Part shown: piece after piece, positions 48,703-59,400 of the stretch
Layout: every line of letters starts with the position of its first letter
Numbering within the stretch: the stretch's first letter is position 1
From: Labia minor
Lineage: Eukaryota; Arthropoda; Insecta; Dermaptera; Spongiphoridae
Direction: 5' to 3'
Length of the DNA: 64,000 nt
NCBI GenBank assembly: GCA_963082975.1
Contig: OY720346.1
Coordinates: 39,087,787-39,151,786 of the forward strand
Made by a program: the position numbers and the translations under genes
Notes under the pieces: generated by a model
What the model was told of the DNA's origin: nothing
The model's input: the letters and a program-made list of their open reading frames with translations, nothing else
Databases searched by the model: none

Positions 48703-48745
48703 CCCGCCCACCTACGAACCAGTCTAGTTTGCAAGTCTCCTATTA
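48703..48745 (-). repeat. tRNA-SINE-like sequence, second part
   Basis: This continues the sequence at 43985-44045 across the Jockey-like insertion; read on the - strand it contains GGTTCGTAGGTGGGCGGG, the A-box side. Confidence 0.4.
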
Positions 48746-48795
48746 CGATATATATAGATGTCAAATTATCGCCAGCAGTGCCTCTATGATCTAGC

Positions 48796-49076
48796 CAGGG
48801 CCGCGACGTGGGTGCAAAGCGCCCGTGTGCAAATTTTTACAAAGCGCCCCCTTTATCAATAGAACAATAAAAGCTTACCACTTAATTGCTATTGGCACTA
48901 ATTTACACTTTTACGCACAATGCTCTAATTCACAGTTTGAATATTTCTAAATAAATTAATAAATTTAAAAATATAGTCAGAATACATAAAATAAAAAAGA
49001 ATGGTCAGTTTGGCGCCCCCTACACCAGGCGCCCGTGGGCAGCGCCCACCTTGCACACGTGCACGCCGCGGTCCTG
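48796..49076. mobile_element. hAT-type MITE, 281 bp, perfect 8-bp duplication
   Basis: The duplication GATCTAGC (48788-48795 and 49077-49084) flanks inverted ends CAGGGCCGCGACGTGGGTGC and GCACGCCGCGGTCCTG. A second inner pair of GCGCCC motifs lies inside. There is no coding capacity. The ends and 8-bp duplication place it in the hAT superfamily. Confidence 0.92.
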
Positions 49077-49084
49077 GATCTAGC

Positions 49085-50009
49085 ATTGTAACTAAACTAT
49101 TTTTATTTAAATACCACCCTCTGGACACACCTTACCAATTAGCGGTGTAATAAAAGAAGTCTGACATGCCCTGAGACCTACTGAACATGCATAAAAAATT
49201 TCATAAGAATCGGTCCAGCCGTTTCGGAGGAGTATAATTTCAAAGTTTTGTGGCACTAGAATTTTATATATAAGATATATTCCTTAGGTAGGGGGTCTAT
49301 GAAATAAATAAAATTCCTACAGCGGGTCTATGGAAGAAAAAGTTTGAGAACCCCTGATTTAAATGATAATATTTAGAATAATATTTATGTATTATATTAA
49401 TTTAATGATAAATTAATTTTTCCCTTTTTTTGGCTTTCCGCCCTGGTGCCCCGCACCCTCTACACTCTCGGGTTAGAACGGCCCTGATTATTTAAATATC
49501 AACAAAATGGTTTTTAATGTAGGTATAATTTTATTATTTATTAAATTATATATTATATTATATGTACTGTCGTATATTGGAAAAAAAAGTAAGTTATTAG
49601 AATAAGTAAGTTATTAGAATAAGAAAAAATGGGTTAAAAATAAGTTTAATTAATTGGTAGCACTCTGGTATAAATTTTGAATAATAAAAGGTTATTGAAA
49701 CCGCGAAGGTTGATTAGGGAATGATAAGATTGACTAGGTTCAATTAAAAAATGCTTATATAAAATTATAACTCAAATTATGTATTTTATTTAAATAGAAG
49801 TATTAATATTACAAAAAATAGATAACAAAAGAAATTAATATGAAATTGAATAAATTGAAAGGTACCGTAAAAAAAAAAATATAAATTAAAGGAAATTTAA
49901 TTTATATTTTAGCAATTGCAATTTATAATTAATTATTAATTACCAATGGTCGACCACAGTTGGTATATTGTGTAGTTAAGGAATTGAGAATTCATTGGAG
50001 ACTTGAATC
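49085..50009. other. Repeat debris: LINE-tail-like and hAT-end-like pieces
   Basis: At about 49,190-49,240, AATCGGTCCAGCCGTTTCGG followed by a TATATATAAGATATAT tail resembles the 3' end of a widespread arthropod retroelement. At about 49,290-49,357, GTTTGAGAACCCCTG is a hAT end without a visible partner. At about 49,440-49,487 GAACGGCCCTG looks like another. The remainder is AT-rich. Confidence 0.5.
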
Positions 50010-50264
50010 TTGAGTGTCGTTCGGCGGATTTATCTGGAACATCGAGTGGGCAGCAACATTTCTCAAAAAGGGGTTGTGTATGATGTCCTTCCAGCCAGGG
50101 AAAATTGTTCGTGTCACCTTCCTCAATTCTTGATCAAGACACGCTTAAAATATGTCGAAGCCAATCATCCCCTCCAATCAACTTGGCAAAATTGTCCACC
50201 CCTCACTCCCGAAGAGGTATATCATCTGGGTATTTCCCTGGGTTTTTCTTTTTTAAAACAATAA
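50010..50264 (+). other. Unassigned open frame, 84 codons
   Basis: The frame is richer in G+C than its surroundings and reads protein-like (for example KYVEANHPLQSTWQNCPPL, TPEEVYHLGISLGF). I do not recognise a family. No ATG opens the frame (a stop lies just upstream), and no clear splice acceptor decides a boundary. It could be a last exon of an unseen gene or a repeat fragment. Confidence 0.25.
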
Positions 50265-50569
50265 TTCTAGATGTTATCTTTTATATACTTTGCCATGTGT
50301 TCACACAAATAACTTTCTAGAATTCCGTATCATAATATATGTTTTTAAAAAAATGAATCTTTATATTTATATATTACAGTACATATATTAAAATAAAATT
50401 ATAAAATGCTTATTATTCATTATAACTATTATTTGATTTAAAATATATCTTAACCTAATATAAAATATTTTTATCTCAGCTAGATTAGCCTTGAAAGTAT
50501 AATGTTATATTAATTATTTATTTATATATTTATATATATATATGCGATTTCTTCTACGGATGACTCCGC

Positions 50570-52784
50570 CTATCGCATCCCGCTCTCCACCTCGTCCTAT
50601 CATTCCAGTCCCCCTCCTGAAGTCCCCGGGCATTCATCGCACGTCCTGATGCCAGGTTCTCGGAGGCCGTCCGCGCTTTCTTTTCTCAACAGGAACCCAT
50701 TGACACACTCGTTTCGGCCATCGACTGTCATCCATCCTCATCAGATGGCCATACCACCGCAATCGCTTGGCTTCAATTTTGCTAACGATATCCTCCTCTA
50801 TACCCATCATTTCTCTTATTCTATCGTTCCTTACGTGGTCGAGCCTCGATATTAAACAGCTTCGTCGCCAGAAGTCCATCTCTACCGCAAGCAGTCTTTG
50901 AGATTCCCTCTTATTAATCTCCCACGTCTCGGCACCATAGGTCGTTATACTCTCCACGATTGTGTGGTATATCGTTTTTTTAGTGTTCCTAGTTAACTCA
51001 TCATTCCAGAGAACTGAATTAAGTTGCTTTATTGCTCTTTTCCCCTGTCCTATTTTATTATTGATATCCTCTAAGCTCTTTGCATTGGATGCCAGGATCA
51101 CTCCCAATTACATCCCTTGACTACCCTCCCATCGATATTCAGATTCTCTTTCTCTTCATTAGCCACCTTCAGGTATTCCGTTTTATCAAAATTTATTGTT
51201 AAGCCCCATTTATCATATTCCTCTTTTAGTTTTTACTATCTCGCCAGAGATAGTATTGCGATCATGAAAATTTTCGATGTTGAGATTTTGATGTTTTTAT
51301 ACGTTTTGAAGGTTCCTGAATCATTTTCACTAAGGTTGAGAAAAATGTCTGTGTGTGTGTGTGTGTATGTGTGTATGTATGTAGACAAGATTACGCAAAA
51401 ACGGTTTGAGCTAGAATGATGAAATTTGGTACATGGACATTATTCAAAATTCATAGTTTTCTATCAACTTTTGAGAAATGTAGCTCAACCGGAAGAGGGT
51501 CATTACCTACAACGTTTTGATTTTTTTTCCTCTAAAGTGACCGTAAAAATAAAAATATATGTTTGATAATTTTTCACATGATTAATAATTGTATAAAACT
51601 GCTATATATAGAATTTAGGCTTGATTGAATTGCTGAAAGTACCAGAATTAATTTTTTAACACTGCAAATCTCACGCGCCAACACGTGCCATGGTGCCATC
51701 AATAAAAAGCCAAACATGCGCTGGTTTAATATTTATTATTTATAATTTATAATTAATTAAATTTAATTTAAATATAATATATTATGTTATTTAATCCAAT
51801 TCAAATTGCGAGATAGTCGAGTGGAGACACTCCAGCTAATTTTAGCATGTAGACTGCACTATCTTTTTCTCCAGTAATAATTACTTGGTCGTCGGCAAAC
51901 AGCAATGTATAAAGAATTTCGTTATCGATTGGGACACCCAGACCCACACATTTGGATCTCCATGATATGAGTGCTCTTTCTATATAGATTTTAAAGAGGG
52001 TTGGAGCCATCGCGCACCCTTGCCGAAGTCCTTTTGTGACCGAAAATTCATGAGAGACCCTATTTCCCTGCTTGACCACACTTGTGCAACCAGTATAATA
52101 TTCTTTAACTGCTTTGATGTATACCTCCAACACATTGCTATTCATCATGCTGGTCCACAACTTGTTTTGTGGAACTGTGTCGTATGCCTTTTGCAAATCT
52201 ACAAATACCAGATGAGTTCCTAGTCCTCTGGCGACGCGTTTCTCCATAGGGTTGCGAAGGGTAAATATCCCGTCGGTACACGACCGACCCATCCTAAATC
52301 CATTTTGTTCTTCTGACAAAGAAATTTGTTTTTCAATTCTTTCCTTCAAGATCCGCCCATAGATTCTGGCCAATGTTGGTAATACACTTATTCCTCGATA
52401 ATTGTCGCAATTACGCCTATCTCCCTTCTTAAATATGGGCGTAATTATTGCTTTTTTCCATTCATTTGGCACCATATCTCCCCTAACACATTTATCACAG
52501 ATTTTCCCTATGGCTTGAAATAATATTGATGGAGCTGCCTTTATAAGTTCAACAGATAGGTTCCCTAGTCCTGGAGCTTTGCCGTTCTTCATTTTCTTTA
52601 CCGCCTGATGGACTTCATCGCTGGATATAGGTGGTATGTTACTATCTTCTTTATCACTTTCCTCGGGATAATCCTGCTGCAGAAATTGCGTCCGGTCTTC
52701 TGTAAGTAGTGCCTGATAGTGTTCCTTCCACCCTTTCATTGTTATTAAACTAATTCCAGCATTGTCTCTATTTTGTACTCGCAT
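50570..52784 (-). pseudogene. RTE-like reverse transcriptase, interrupted
   Basis: The N-terminal part (52784-51840) shows KKMKNGKAPGLGNLSVEL, IITPIFKKGDRRNCDNYRGI, EQNGFRMGRSCTDGI, THLVFVDLQKAYDTVPQNKL (motif A) and LLFADDQVIITG (FADD box). It stops where the Helentron-like copy begins. The C-terminal part resumes on the other side (EEYDKWGLTINFDKT, then 51107-50634 with KQLNSVLWNDE, YGAETWEI and RLRWYGHLMRMDD). A frameshift occurs near 51,110. Removing the insert restores the frame MLKLKEEYDKW. Confidence 0.85.
51234..51839 (+). mobile_element. Helentron/DINE-like element, copy E (complete, inside a LINE)
   Basis: Nearly identical over long stretches to copy C at 11670-12306, with the same ends (TACTATCTCGCC to CACTCCAGCTAA), a shorter (GT)n tract at about 51,352, the offset inverted repeats and the 3' hairpin. 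TTTT lies directly on both outer sides. High similarity to copy C and insertion into a LINE frame indicate relatively recent movement. Confidence 0.86.
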
Positions 52785-52917
52785 TGTTTTTAAGATTTAC
52801 CAGGCTTTATTTGCACGTGTATTTCCCATGCATCCTTCCATCTCTTTTCCGATCTTTTTTGATTTGGTTATAGCACTTTGTGTCTCTTTTCTTTTAGCCC
52901 CATATGATTTCCATTTT

Positions 52918-54101
52918 TCATCTGACTTTACATTCAGCCATTCCATATAGGCTTGTTTTTTTTTGGTTTACCAGTTTCTCAATCGATTCGTCCCACCATA
53001 GTTCTTTTGTTCTAAACCTGGTTTCCTGTTGTTTACCAAGTGCTTCGTAGGCTGCTTCATGTATCATCCTTTTTATCTGTTCATACATTTCCTCTGCCGA
53101 GCCATCATAGAGCGATGATAACTTCAAGGTCAATCTTAGTTGGTATAGAAATAGCGTAGATTCATCACTTAGTTTGCGAAGATTGTAACGGTCAGTGGAC
53201 AGTTTCTGGCCACCATTATCTTGATTAACCCCTGGGTGTTTCAGGAACGGGAAGTAGATCTTTGATATAAGAAGATAATGATCAGACCCACACTCGGGAC
53301 CTCGCAAAACTCGAACGTCCATCACAAATATTCTTGATTTCTGTCTAGTAATTATATAATCAATTATTGTTTTAAGCCTTCGTGTGGGCTGTGTCCATGT
53401 AAACCGATGAATAGATTTGTGCTTAAACCATCCGTTTTGTAATTTAAAGGCATATTGTTGACATAGCTCAATCAATTTTACACCATTATCATTTAATGTA
53501 TGTTCGCCTTAAGGGTCCACAATTGGATCATTTCTTTTATTAGAAGTCCTTCCATTCAGGTCCCCAATAACTAGAATTACTTTTTTCTCACTTATCGTGT
53601 CCAGTGCACCTGCTAATTTCAAATAGAATAAGTCTTTTTCAGCTATACTAGCGTCGTCATTCGGGGCATATACTACAAATATGGTTATATTATGGCACAA
53701 CAATTCCATCTCTACCTTAAGTATCCTCTCACTCATCTGATCCCATGATTTTATATTACTCCTATATTTCTTATTTATAGCTATTGATACTCCTGCACGA
53801 GCTCTTTCTTCTTTGGGTACACCGCTATAGATATGGATATAACCATTTTTATTTTCTGTACCCTTGCCTTTTTTTTTGTTTCGGTCAGTCCTACAATATC
53901 CATTTTAAACTTATTCAGTTCTCTAAACACTTCTTCAGTCTTTGTGGCGATTCCTTGAATGTTCCATGTTCCGATAGTCATAGTCCTTGTTCGCGCATGT
54001 TTCTGTTTATCATTAAATCCGTCCTGTTCCGAGGCTTTTACGAGATATTTTGCTATGATTGGGTTTTTAATGGGTGACGGAGTGCAGGTCCGACGACCCA
54101 C
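52918..54101 (-). pseudogene. RTE-like AP endonuclease, frameshifted
   Basis: The frame begins MGRRTCTPSP and shows TMTIGTWNIQGIATKTEEV, MDIVGLTETKKK (catalytic Glu), VVYAPNDDASIAEKDLFY, VILVIGDLNGRTSN and GPECGSDHYLLISKIYFPF (SDH motif), spread over three frames with shifts near 53,760 and 53,490. This is the endonuclease type that databases often label craniofacial development protein 2-like. Confidence 0.85.
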
Positions 54102-54110
54102 CCCCTACCA

Positions 54111-55765
54111 GGAGGACCGGGGAATTTAAATTCGTGGTTACCTACCACTAGACTGATTATCTTTCAAGACTTCGGGACTCAGTCCATCCCTTCAAGCTGG
54201 TTCTTCCGCTCTCTCGACCATTGAGATGCTAAACATCTTCCTCTGCCCTTGAGACCGTTGACCTTCTTCGCCTGTAACTCTAGGCAGGAGCCCTAACGGG
54301 GTAAGAGAAAGTAAAGAGTGAAAAATGAAAGACCCTTAGCCCTCGTAAACCTAATAGCATCGGGGTCGGAAGAAACAAGAGTTGGCCAAGAGAGGCCAGA
54401 TAGGAAAGATAAAAGAAAGATATCTAGTACAAGTAAGTGGAAGCAATACTAGATATGGCATGGGACCTAATGGTTGCCAAACCATATGCTCATTAGTTAT
54501 GAGCCCCTTAAGGGAACATGCAAGATCCCCCAGCGCGTATACAGACAGCCCGACACATGTCACTGATAGGATAGAGGAGAGTGTTACTTATTTATTTTAT
54601 AATATTAGTAAATATTAATCGGGATTAGTTATTAATAGAAATAAATAAATAAAGGATTTAAAACAGGAGTGGTAGAGGGGGAAGAAGGAGTGGGGTACTT
54701 GCTTGGTAGAACGTTGAACCCTGAATTGAACTCGGAATTAGATGACAAAAATAAAATTAAAATAATGATCATTATCATTATCACTAATTATACTTATTAA
54801 TGGGTTCATATACCCATCAGTACCAAGAATTACCAATTAAGGATCCATCGCGCACACCTTGGTAGCAATTGATCCCAGATGTGCCCCATTGTAAAGAGCA
54901 CTTCAAGATCAGTAAACTTACCACCAGTTTTAACAAATACCCCAAGGAAAACGGATGGGAATCAAGAGCGATGTGCCACACGTCCGACCAGCGCCGAGTT
55001 CACTCACATATATTTATATATGTATATATATTTAAATTAATTTTATATAAAATATATAAAATTATTTTTGCAGATATAACAAATCCAATTCCTGCAGAAG
55101 AACGGAGACCCATTTTCTGTTTTCCAAGTAATCTATAATTTGAAACGTGCTTAAAGCGATTGGGACCGAATGATTTACATGGCCTCCCATTTGGTAAATT
55201 GCTTAAATACTGTTTATGAAGCTTCACTTTGAAGACCATGATTTATACAGTTAAGAAGAAAAGATTACGCCCTTGAAGAATACCCCAGAAGTACATCAAA
55301 ATATTGGTTTTGTGGAAAATTGAGTGAAAAATGTGTAACAAACCAATATGTAAAAAGCAGTGGTGTATTGGGAGGGAAACGCGGGGGAACGACGTTCCCT
55401 TACCTTTTTCAGAACCGGAACGGGTTCCGGTACTTTTCCATGTCCCGACAAATAAATAAATTTAAATAAAAATAAATTTAAAAAATCTCGCACGAACCAC
55501 ATACCCCTTTTTTAAAAAAATTAGTAATCCTGTATTCCGTCAGATGGCGTTAAAAGTAGGTTTGAAAAATTAACATTGAGTTGGAAAGTCTGACAACAAA
55601 TTGTCTTAGGTTCCTTAGGTTTCAAAAGTTGAGTTGACAAATTTGGGATACGGTCTGTGATGGATTTTCTGCGATTGTAAAGAACAAGCAAAATTTAAAA
55701 CCTTTATATAACTTATTATCATCTTGTATATAATTTATAATTGATAGTACATCAATCAATTAAAA
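54111..55765. other. Probable 5' UTR of the RTE-like LINE, then unassigned DNA
   Basis: 54,111-54,560 is GC-balanced, unlike most of the window, and continues the LINE upstream of its first ATG. From 54,860 to 55,000 another non-AT segment is open on the + strand (VPHCKEHFKISKLTTSFNKY) but matches no family I know. The segment 55,370-55,450 contains GGGGGAACGACGTTCCCTTA, a short palindrome resembling a transposon end. I see no supported exon. Confidence 0.4.
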
Positions 55766-56834
55766 ATGAATCTTTATACACAAGAAGACAGAAAATATCC
55801 AATATATAGAGGTAAATTTTATTTCTATTTATTTTCATCTAAATTAATATTAATTTTACCAAAATTATTTTTTAAATATCTTTATAATGTTATTATAAAC
55901 TAAATTGAATTTTTAAAATAGTTAGATATATAAAAATATAATGATTTAAATTAACGAAATTAATATTTTTTTAGGTCCTCTATATTCTTGTGTATATTGT
56001 CATATTAATTTTATAAGTGAGGAATTTTTATCTAAACATTTAAAAAAATGTTTTCATAAAAAAATATTTTCAATTTTAAAAAATGGAATAAAAATCAAAA
56101 AGGATACAAAGAAATATTTAGACGAAAACTTTGAAGAATATTCTGGTTCAAACAATAGACACAGGAATTTTGAATGTAATAATTTTAAAAAGAAGATTGA
56201 TCATAAATCTCATTTAATTCCACATTTATTAACTCATTCAGGTGAAAAGTCTTTTGAATGTAATTATTGTAAAAAGAAATTTAAATGGAAATGTTATTTA
56301 AATAGACATTTATTAATACATAAAGATGAAAAGCCTTTTGAATGTAATTATTGTAAAAAGAAATTTATAAAAAAATCAAATTTAAGTACACATTTATTAA
56401 TTCATACAGGTGAAGAGCCTTTTGAATGTAATTATTGTAAAAAGAAATTTAATCAAAAATCTAATTTAATTAGACATTTATTAATTCATACAGGTGAAAA
56501 GCCTTTTGAATGTAATAATTGTAAAAAGAAATTTCATGACAAATCTTGTTTAAATAGTCATTTAATAATTCATACAGGTGAAAAACCTTTTGAGTGTAAT
56601 TATTGTAAAAAGAAATTTAATCGGAAATCATCTTTAATTAGACATTTATTAATTCATACAGGTGAAAAGTCTTTTGAATGTAATTATTGTAAAAAGAAAT
56701 TTCAAGACAAAACTTGTTTAAATAGTCATTTAATAATTCATACAGGTGAAAAACCTTTTCAGTGTAATTATTGTAAAAAGAAATTTACTCAAAAATCTAA
56801 TTTGAATAGACATATATTAATACATACTGTTTAA
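55766..56834 (+). CDS. C2H2 zinc-finger protein, two exons, 301 aa
   Basis: Exon 1 (55766-55811) encodes MNLYTQEDRKYPIYR and ends at a GTAAAT donor; exon 2 (55975-56834) follows a TTTTTTTAG acceptor in phase and stops with TAA at 56832. Exon 2 has no in-frame ATG, so only the spliced model gives a start. It encodes a first finger-like CVYC…H…H unit, a degenerate finger (CNNF instead of CNYC), then seven regular fingers of the type FECNYCKKKF…LIRHLLIH joined by HTGEKPF linkers. TGEKP-type linkers are typical of DNA-binding arrays. Codon use is extremely A/T-rich. Adjacent fingers are nearly identical at DNA level, indicating recent tandem duplication. The protein is probably nuclear and DNA-binding; its target is unknown. 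The exon 1 assignment is inference from splice signals and phase. Confidence 0.82.
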
Positions 56835-57589
56835 AAAATTGCTTAAAATGGAGGCTAAACATTTTCTTTTTTTATTTCTATGTTTAAATTAATAAAAATC
56901 TGATACATTTAAGTTAGTATTATATTAAATATTTTGTTTGGTCCATTGTTAAATAGATTATTACTAATAATCTATTACTTTAACTAAAAACTTCAGTAAT
57001 GAAATTATCGTAAAAAGAAAATTATTAAACATTTATTAATTCATAATGTTTGAAAAAAACTTAATAATGCAGACTAAAGATTTTTTTGATTCTTCCTTTG
57101 ATTATATAGTTGTTTGGCTAATTACATTTAAAAATATTTTATTATTAATGTTCGTTTATTTGTTATTTATTCTAGTCTAAAATAAGTCAAAAGTTATATT
57201 CAATTTACTAATCAATAAGAATAAATTTTATAAAAATTCTAATTTTAAATCTGATATTTTAATATTTTCACGAGAATGTAATTTGATAGTACTTATTGTA
57301 ATTAATTGATTGTATATAATACTAGCTGCTAAGAGCTCCTTCGTCGCTCTTCACATCTAGACGGGGGCTCCGCCCCCTGTACCCCCGAGTGGTACATAGT
57401 ATTTGGTTGAAAGTAGTAAAAGGTTTTCATCCATTTTGTTTCAAACAATGTATAACATAAAACATTCATTTCTTATTGTGTGATTATTTAAAATATATTT
57501 TAATTTAAATAGTAAATTAATTATATATATTATTATTGAATATGTTATATCTATCTACTCGAAAGTTCTTGGCAGCTACAACCACATTT
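56835..57589. other. AT-rich DNA with one GC-rich palindromic patch
   Basis: At 57,335-57,400 the sequence contains GGGGGCTCCGCCCCCTGTAC and CTCCTTCGTCGCTC, strongly unlike its AT-rich surroundings; GGGGGCTCCGCCCCC is nearly palindromic. It looks like an interspersed repeat end. A degraded zinc-finger-like piece (AATTATCGTAAAAAGAAAAT near 57,005) just after the zinc-finger gene suggests a decayed extra finger unit. Confidence 0.45.
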
Positions 57590-58330
57590 CTCCAAAAGTC
57601 CTTATCCTGAGCCTCTGTTCCATCTCTCTACGTCATTCCCTGATGTACTCATCTTTCTTTGGCCCATAAATGCTGGGGAGAATCCTATTCTCAAATACTC
57701 TGAATCCACTCTCATCTCCTAAGATCATAGACCATGTCTCACACTCATAATACAACAGACAAAATAATTGTTTTATATATTTTAATTTTCATTCCCTTTT
57801 ATAATAATTTTGATGAGATAAGCCTCTTTACTCCATGATAACAGGCGTTTCCCGAATGCAACTTCGATTTAAATTCTTCTCAAATATTATTATCCTTCGT
57901 GATTACATTCAATTTTTCTACATATTCAAATTCTACATTTTGTATCTTAAGATTTTGTATGTTAATACTCTTCCTCTTAATTACTAAATATTTTTTCTTA
58001 TCACTATTAATTTCAAACCTCCATTAATTTTTCCTCGCTATCTGTAATTGCAATTACCGAATCTCCTATTATATTTAAGTCGTCTGGGTAACCTAATATT
58101 TTACAATTGATTTCCGCATCTTATTTTTTCTTTAGTACCTTCAAGTCAAATTTGAAGATCAAAATATGAAAAAGTTTATGCTGATCTATATTGAGTCATG
58201 TATATGTTTTACTAAAGTCTACAAATAATTAGTGAACAGAGATATTGAATTCGCGGTTTTTTTTAATATCTGTCATAATGAAAATATCTTAATTAATGTT
58301 GATCGATTTGGCATGAACCCGCAATGATAT
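57590..58330 (-). pseudogene. Dead LINE reverse-transcriptase fragment
   Basis: The - strand shows LGYPDDLNIIGDSVIAITDS (a degenerate FADD-type box reading YPDD) and, further 3', MILGDESGFRVFENRILPSI with YGPKKDEYIRE. The frame has many stops. It belongs to the same family as the relic in the PRRC1 intron (27,690-28,400). Confidence 0.75.
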
Positions 58331-59400
58331 CGACTAATATTTCCTCCGCCTATAGTTATAAGTATTGTTTATGTTATAATAGAGTATAATATTTCTTGAT
58401 CATTTCATTTTGATATTTTAATTTCATTGCTTGATTTTTATTGAATATTTTTAATTATAATAAAATTTGAGAAAATGCAAAGTTAGAGACTTGAGACAAT
58501 TTATAAAAATTAACGGTATAAAAGTATTGATTAAAACTAAAGAGATAAATTAATAATCTATACATTCATTAATAGTATTAATTTAAATTAATGGATTTAT
58601 TTGATTTTTTATTATTAAGTTCATTTATTAATTTTTTTAGATCATAGTTAATTCCCTCCCTTAAAATAAAAGAAGTACCTATTCAAATATGGAAAGAATA
58701 AATACAAAACAGTGGCGCAACCAGGATTTGATCCTGGGGGGGGTTTTGACTAGCCGCTCCACCTTCCTATGCCCCCCCGGGCTCTCTCAAAGACAAATTT
58801 TCATTAAGATTTTTTTTTTTTATATTAAATATTTTAAAAAGTTTTTTAAATGAAACACTGATTTTACAAAATCTGGCAAAAAAATTTAATTTTATATTTT
58901 ATTTACTCGTATTCACTGTTTTAGAAAGAAAATATTTTTTTCCAGCTATAAGTAAATTATTTTAGCTTTCCTCATGAAATAAGGATAGCTTATACGATGA
59001 TCGGAAAATTTTGAAAATTTTTGCTCCGAGATTCTTCGAGATTTTCACTTTTCAGACGGTTCTGAATCCAAAACTGCAAAAAAAATGTTTTTGAACGGGC
59101 TCGTTACCGAGATTACGTCTAAACAAAATGAGATATTGTCTTGAAATTTGATATTTAGATGTTTTTTTTTTGGGAATGATGGGCGGGGATTGGATTGTTT
59201 TTGGACAAGATCGGACCATAAGTAAGGGTAGTTTAAAGATGTGTCAAAGAATATTTTATTGATTTTCTCAATAAATACCGATTTTTATGAGAATTATCAT
59301 ACTATTGTATTAAATTTATAGGGAATCGAATTTACTAAAAGTTTCATTGTATTCATTTTTACCTAAACTTAATAATAAAGGAGTTATTTATAAAAAACTA

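Larger units (their letters stand above)
50535..54110 (-). mobile_element. RTE-like LINE, degraded, split by a Helentron-like copy
   Basis: The - strand order is endonuclease (about 54,101-52,918), reverse transcriptase (about 52,784-50,634) and a short 3' UTR ending in a (TA)n tail near 50,540, typical of RTE-group elements. The 5' UTR may extend towards 54,860. The Helentron-like element at 51,234-51,839 sits within the RT region. I could not define a target duplication. Confidence 0.82.

Noticed and set aside
54869..55138. Possible exon (VPHCKEHFKISKLTT…)
   Set aside because: It runs straight into AT-rich DNA, shows no domain and no supported start, and lies next to LINE 5' sequence; mentioned only in the gap entry.
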